From: an uncultured Erysipelotrichaceae bacterium
GTDB taxonomy: Bacteria; Bacillota_I; Bacilli_A; RF39; UBA660
Assembly: GCA_902793375.1 (NCBI GenBank)
Contig: CADBDE010000002.1
Span: 79,810-133,163, forward strand
Direction of reading: 5' to 3'
Length of the DNA stretch: 53,354 nucleotides
The notes beneath the pieces are model-generated. The model searched no databases, was not told where the DNA came from, and saw nothing but the letters and a program-made list of their open reading frames with translations. This document shows, piece after piece, positions 51,541 to 53,354 of the stretch. The translations under genes were made by a program, and so were the position numbers. Positions within the stretch are counted from its first letter, which is position 1. Every line of letters begins with the position of its first letter.

Positions 51541-52743
51541 TTAAATAACTATTGCTGGACGAACTCCAAAATCAAGTTCTGAAGTTGGAGTAGTTGTACC
51601 AGGGTCTAAATATACATGTGATTTCCATATATGCCATTGATTAGTAGCAGTACCAAGCCAAAATTGTGTTTCCATAAGCTTAATTGAATTTCCTTGACTA
51701 AATTGATATGCTTCCTCTAAACTTAAAATTCTAGCCTCTTTAATATGTACTCCACTTTTTTCTAAATATGTTTTGTAATTTTGAATATGAATATATAAGT
51801 TACTATTAGAATCATATATATATGCACAATTTGTATCTGATTTAGAGCTACAATAATTACCAGGATAAGTAAGACCATCTCCTACTTTATTATCCCAATA
51901 AAATGAATTTGAAAATGCTATTATACCATAATGTGAATCAGTGACAGAGGTTGGTCGTTTTGTTTCTTCACTTTGTAATCCAAATCCTGAATCATTACTT
52001 GTATAATCTCTTACTTTATGCTGATAATGATCATAAATACTACCTACCTTCAAATTGTAATGTGAAAGAAGTAATAAATTAGTTCCATCATTACTTACAA
52101 CATAAAATTCTTCATCAAATATTTTTACTAAATCACCAACTACTACTGTAGATTTATCTTTTCCCTCTGGATATATAACGGGATTTTTTTCTTCTCCAGT
52201 TTCACCATTTATTTGAGACAATGCTTCGTTTGATCCATCTTTAGAACAACTACCACTACTGTTTTTTCTTATTAATACAGTATTTTCTCTTCCATCTATT
52301 CCTCTTGTTGTTGTTATGTCTGATGGACTTAAATCACTCTCAATATTATCTGTATCTAATTTATCAAATCTTATTATTTCTTTTATTCCTTGTCCAGCGT
52401 CATCCACACTTGTCCAGTAGTAAGTATATCCCTTACCATCATATGTTACTACTACGTAAGCTCCTCCTTCTACAAAATCTCCATATGGTGACTTAGTATC
52501 ATTTTCAGATTTTATGCATACAACATCTATATAATATGTAGTATTTGTATCATACATTTCAAACTCTCCAGAATTAACTATGTTTCTTGCACTACCAATT
52601 AACTGTTTTGCAGTATCTACATAAGCATTTTTTCTTGAATCACTTATATACTTTGTTACACTTGGTATTGCTATAATCATAAGAATTCCTAGAATAATTA
52701 TAACTGCTAATAACTCTATTAATGTGAATCCTTTTTTATTCAT
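51541..52743 (-). CDS. Prepilin-like protein with DUF6273-like C-terminal domain
   Basis: A 400-residue protein from ATG 52743 with AGGTGATAAT upstream. The N-terminus MNKKGFTLIELLAVIIILGI is a class III/type IV prepilin signal: peptidase cut before Phe6, Glu5 after the cut. A globular middle has two Cys (VVCIKSE, SGSCSKDG). The last ~200 residues form a separate domain ending ELDFGVRPAIVI, like the Lys-rich membrane protein at 47382-48872. No prepilin peptidase, ATPase or other pilins are nearby, so it is an orphan. Pilus-tip or surface adhesin is plausible. Confidence 0.85.
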   Translation of the reverse strand: MNKKGFTLIELLAVIIILGILMIIAIPSVTKYISDSRKNAYVDTAKQLIGSARNIVNSGEFEMYDTNTTYYIDVVCIKSENDTKSPYGDFVEGGAYVVVTYDGKGYTYYWTSVDDAGQGIKEIIRFDKLDTDNIESDLSPSDITTTRGIDGRENTVLIRKNSSGSCSKDGSNEALSQINGETGEEKNPVIYPEGKDKSTVVVGDLVKIFDEEFYVVSNDGTNLLLLSHYNLKVGSIYDHYQHKVRDYTSNDSGFGLQSEETKRPTSVTDSHYGIIAFSNSFYWDNKVGDGLTYPGNYCSSKSDTNCAYIYDSNSNLYIHIQNYKTYLEKSGVHIKEARILSLEEAYQFSQGNSIKLMETQFWLGTATNQWHIWKSHVYLDPGTTTPTSELDFGVRPAIVI

Positions 52744-52779
52744 ATTATCACCTAGTATAAGTATAACATAATAATTAAA

Positions 52780-52802
52780 AAATTCACAAAAACTGTGAAT
52801 TT
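52780..52802 (-). terminator. rRNA operon terminator
   Basis: AAATTCACA (52780-52788) pairs with TGTGAATTT (52794-52802); on the minus strand TTTTTTAATT follows. It lies right after the 5S rRNA. Confidence 0.85.
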
Positions 52803-52818
52803 ATTGCAAAAAAAAAAT

Positions 52819-52922
52819 TGCTGGCAACTTCCTATTTTCGCATACACTATCTTCGGCGTATAAGTGCTTGACTTCTGTGTTCGGGATGGGAACAGGTATT
52901 TCCACTTAGCTATTGTCACCAA
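52819..52922 (-). rRNA. rrf: 5S ribosomal RNA
   Basis: Read on the minus strand it contains the conserved CCCATCCCGAACACAGAAGT core followed by AAGC, with complementary ends (TTGGTGACA, and GTTGCCAGC near 52820). The ends are approximate. It follows 23S by ~80 bp in the usual order. An open frame overlapping it is spurious. Confidence 0.93.
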
Positions 52923-53002
52923 CAAAAATATTTGAGAAATAATTCTCTGAAAACTTAGATAATGTGTTTGTAAAGATCTAATCAAATATAAACAAATATG
53001 AT

Positions 53003-53354
<352 letters not shown>

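Noticed and set aside
52752-52985. 77-aa ORF at the right end
   Set aside because: It overlaps the 5S rRNA gene.

Overview
The window is very AT-rich DNA with short intergenic gaps, the standard genetic code (TGG for Trp, TGA as a stop) and strong AGGAGG or GGTGAT ribosome-binding sites. Content and codon use point to an uncultured low-GC Gram-positive, probably a gut Bacilli or Erysipelotrichales/RF39-like lineage; this is inference, because the only rRNA present is partial. Almost every gene lies on the minus strand, co-directional with the 5S and 23S rRNA genes at the right edge.

Layout, left to right. (1) 1-658: the N-terminal part of a TPR protein. (2) About 750-10803: a mobile, defence-rich segment. 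It holds a BRO/DinD-like gene, an array of 27-bp imperfect palindromes, a large serine recombinase, a frameshifted replication-type HTH gene, a retron-like reverse transcriptase with a small membrane protein and a structured upstream RNA region, a BcgI-like restriction-modification pair led by a ribbon-helix-helix regulator, a small ORF with a consensus promoter, and a TnpV-family gene. It abuts a 3'-truncated cell-wall amidase gene. (3) 11330-20307: a long minus-strand run of small membrane, lipoprotein and exported proteins of unknown function (zinc-ribbon membrane protein, YcxB-like, DUF5050-like, PH-like, and two paralogues sharing the motif MCIDNRSFIEKLFQ). (4) 20309-25957: four proteins sharing an N-terminal XRE DNA-binding domain. 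Three are tethered to a membrane segment and one is fused to an ABC ATPase whose permease follows. Each has its own upstream palindrome. (5) 26256-31041: a zinc-ribbon membrane protein, an intact MacB-like ABC transporter, a 17-bp-arm palindrome, a DUF4143-type ATPase and an amidase remnant.

(6) 31137-36807: a tightly spaced five-gene operon: HAD phosphatase joined to a HIT-fold domain, radical SAM enzyme, a divergent asparaginyl-tRNA synthetase paralogue, a canonical AsnRS, and an S51-type peptidase. I consider this the best candidate for an undescribed pathway, possibly aminoacyl-adenylate or peptidyl-nucleotide chemistry with self-protection. (7) 37425-39835: a second MacB-like transporter, inactivated by a frameshift and a nonsense codon. 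(8) 39849-52743: mostly core genes. These are a phospholipase-C-like protein, a ZIP transporter, a polysaccharide deacetylase, two convergent FemABX transferases, an HtrA protease coupled to an Abi_2/HEPN gene, the tRNA t6A set tsaE-tsaB-rimI-tsaD, a lysine-rich membrane protein, and an orphan prepilin with a related C-terminal domain. (9) 52780-53354: rRNA terminator, 5S rRNA and the 3' end of 23S rRNA.

Several genes are broken at poly-A runs by single-base indels (about 4148, 12642, 18183 and 38819). These may be genuine slippage or sequencing error. I saw no tRNA gene and no CRISPR array.
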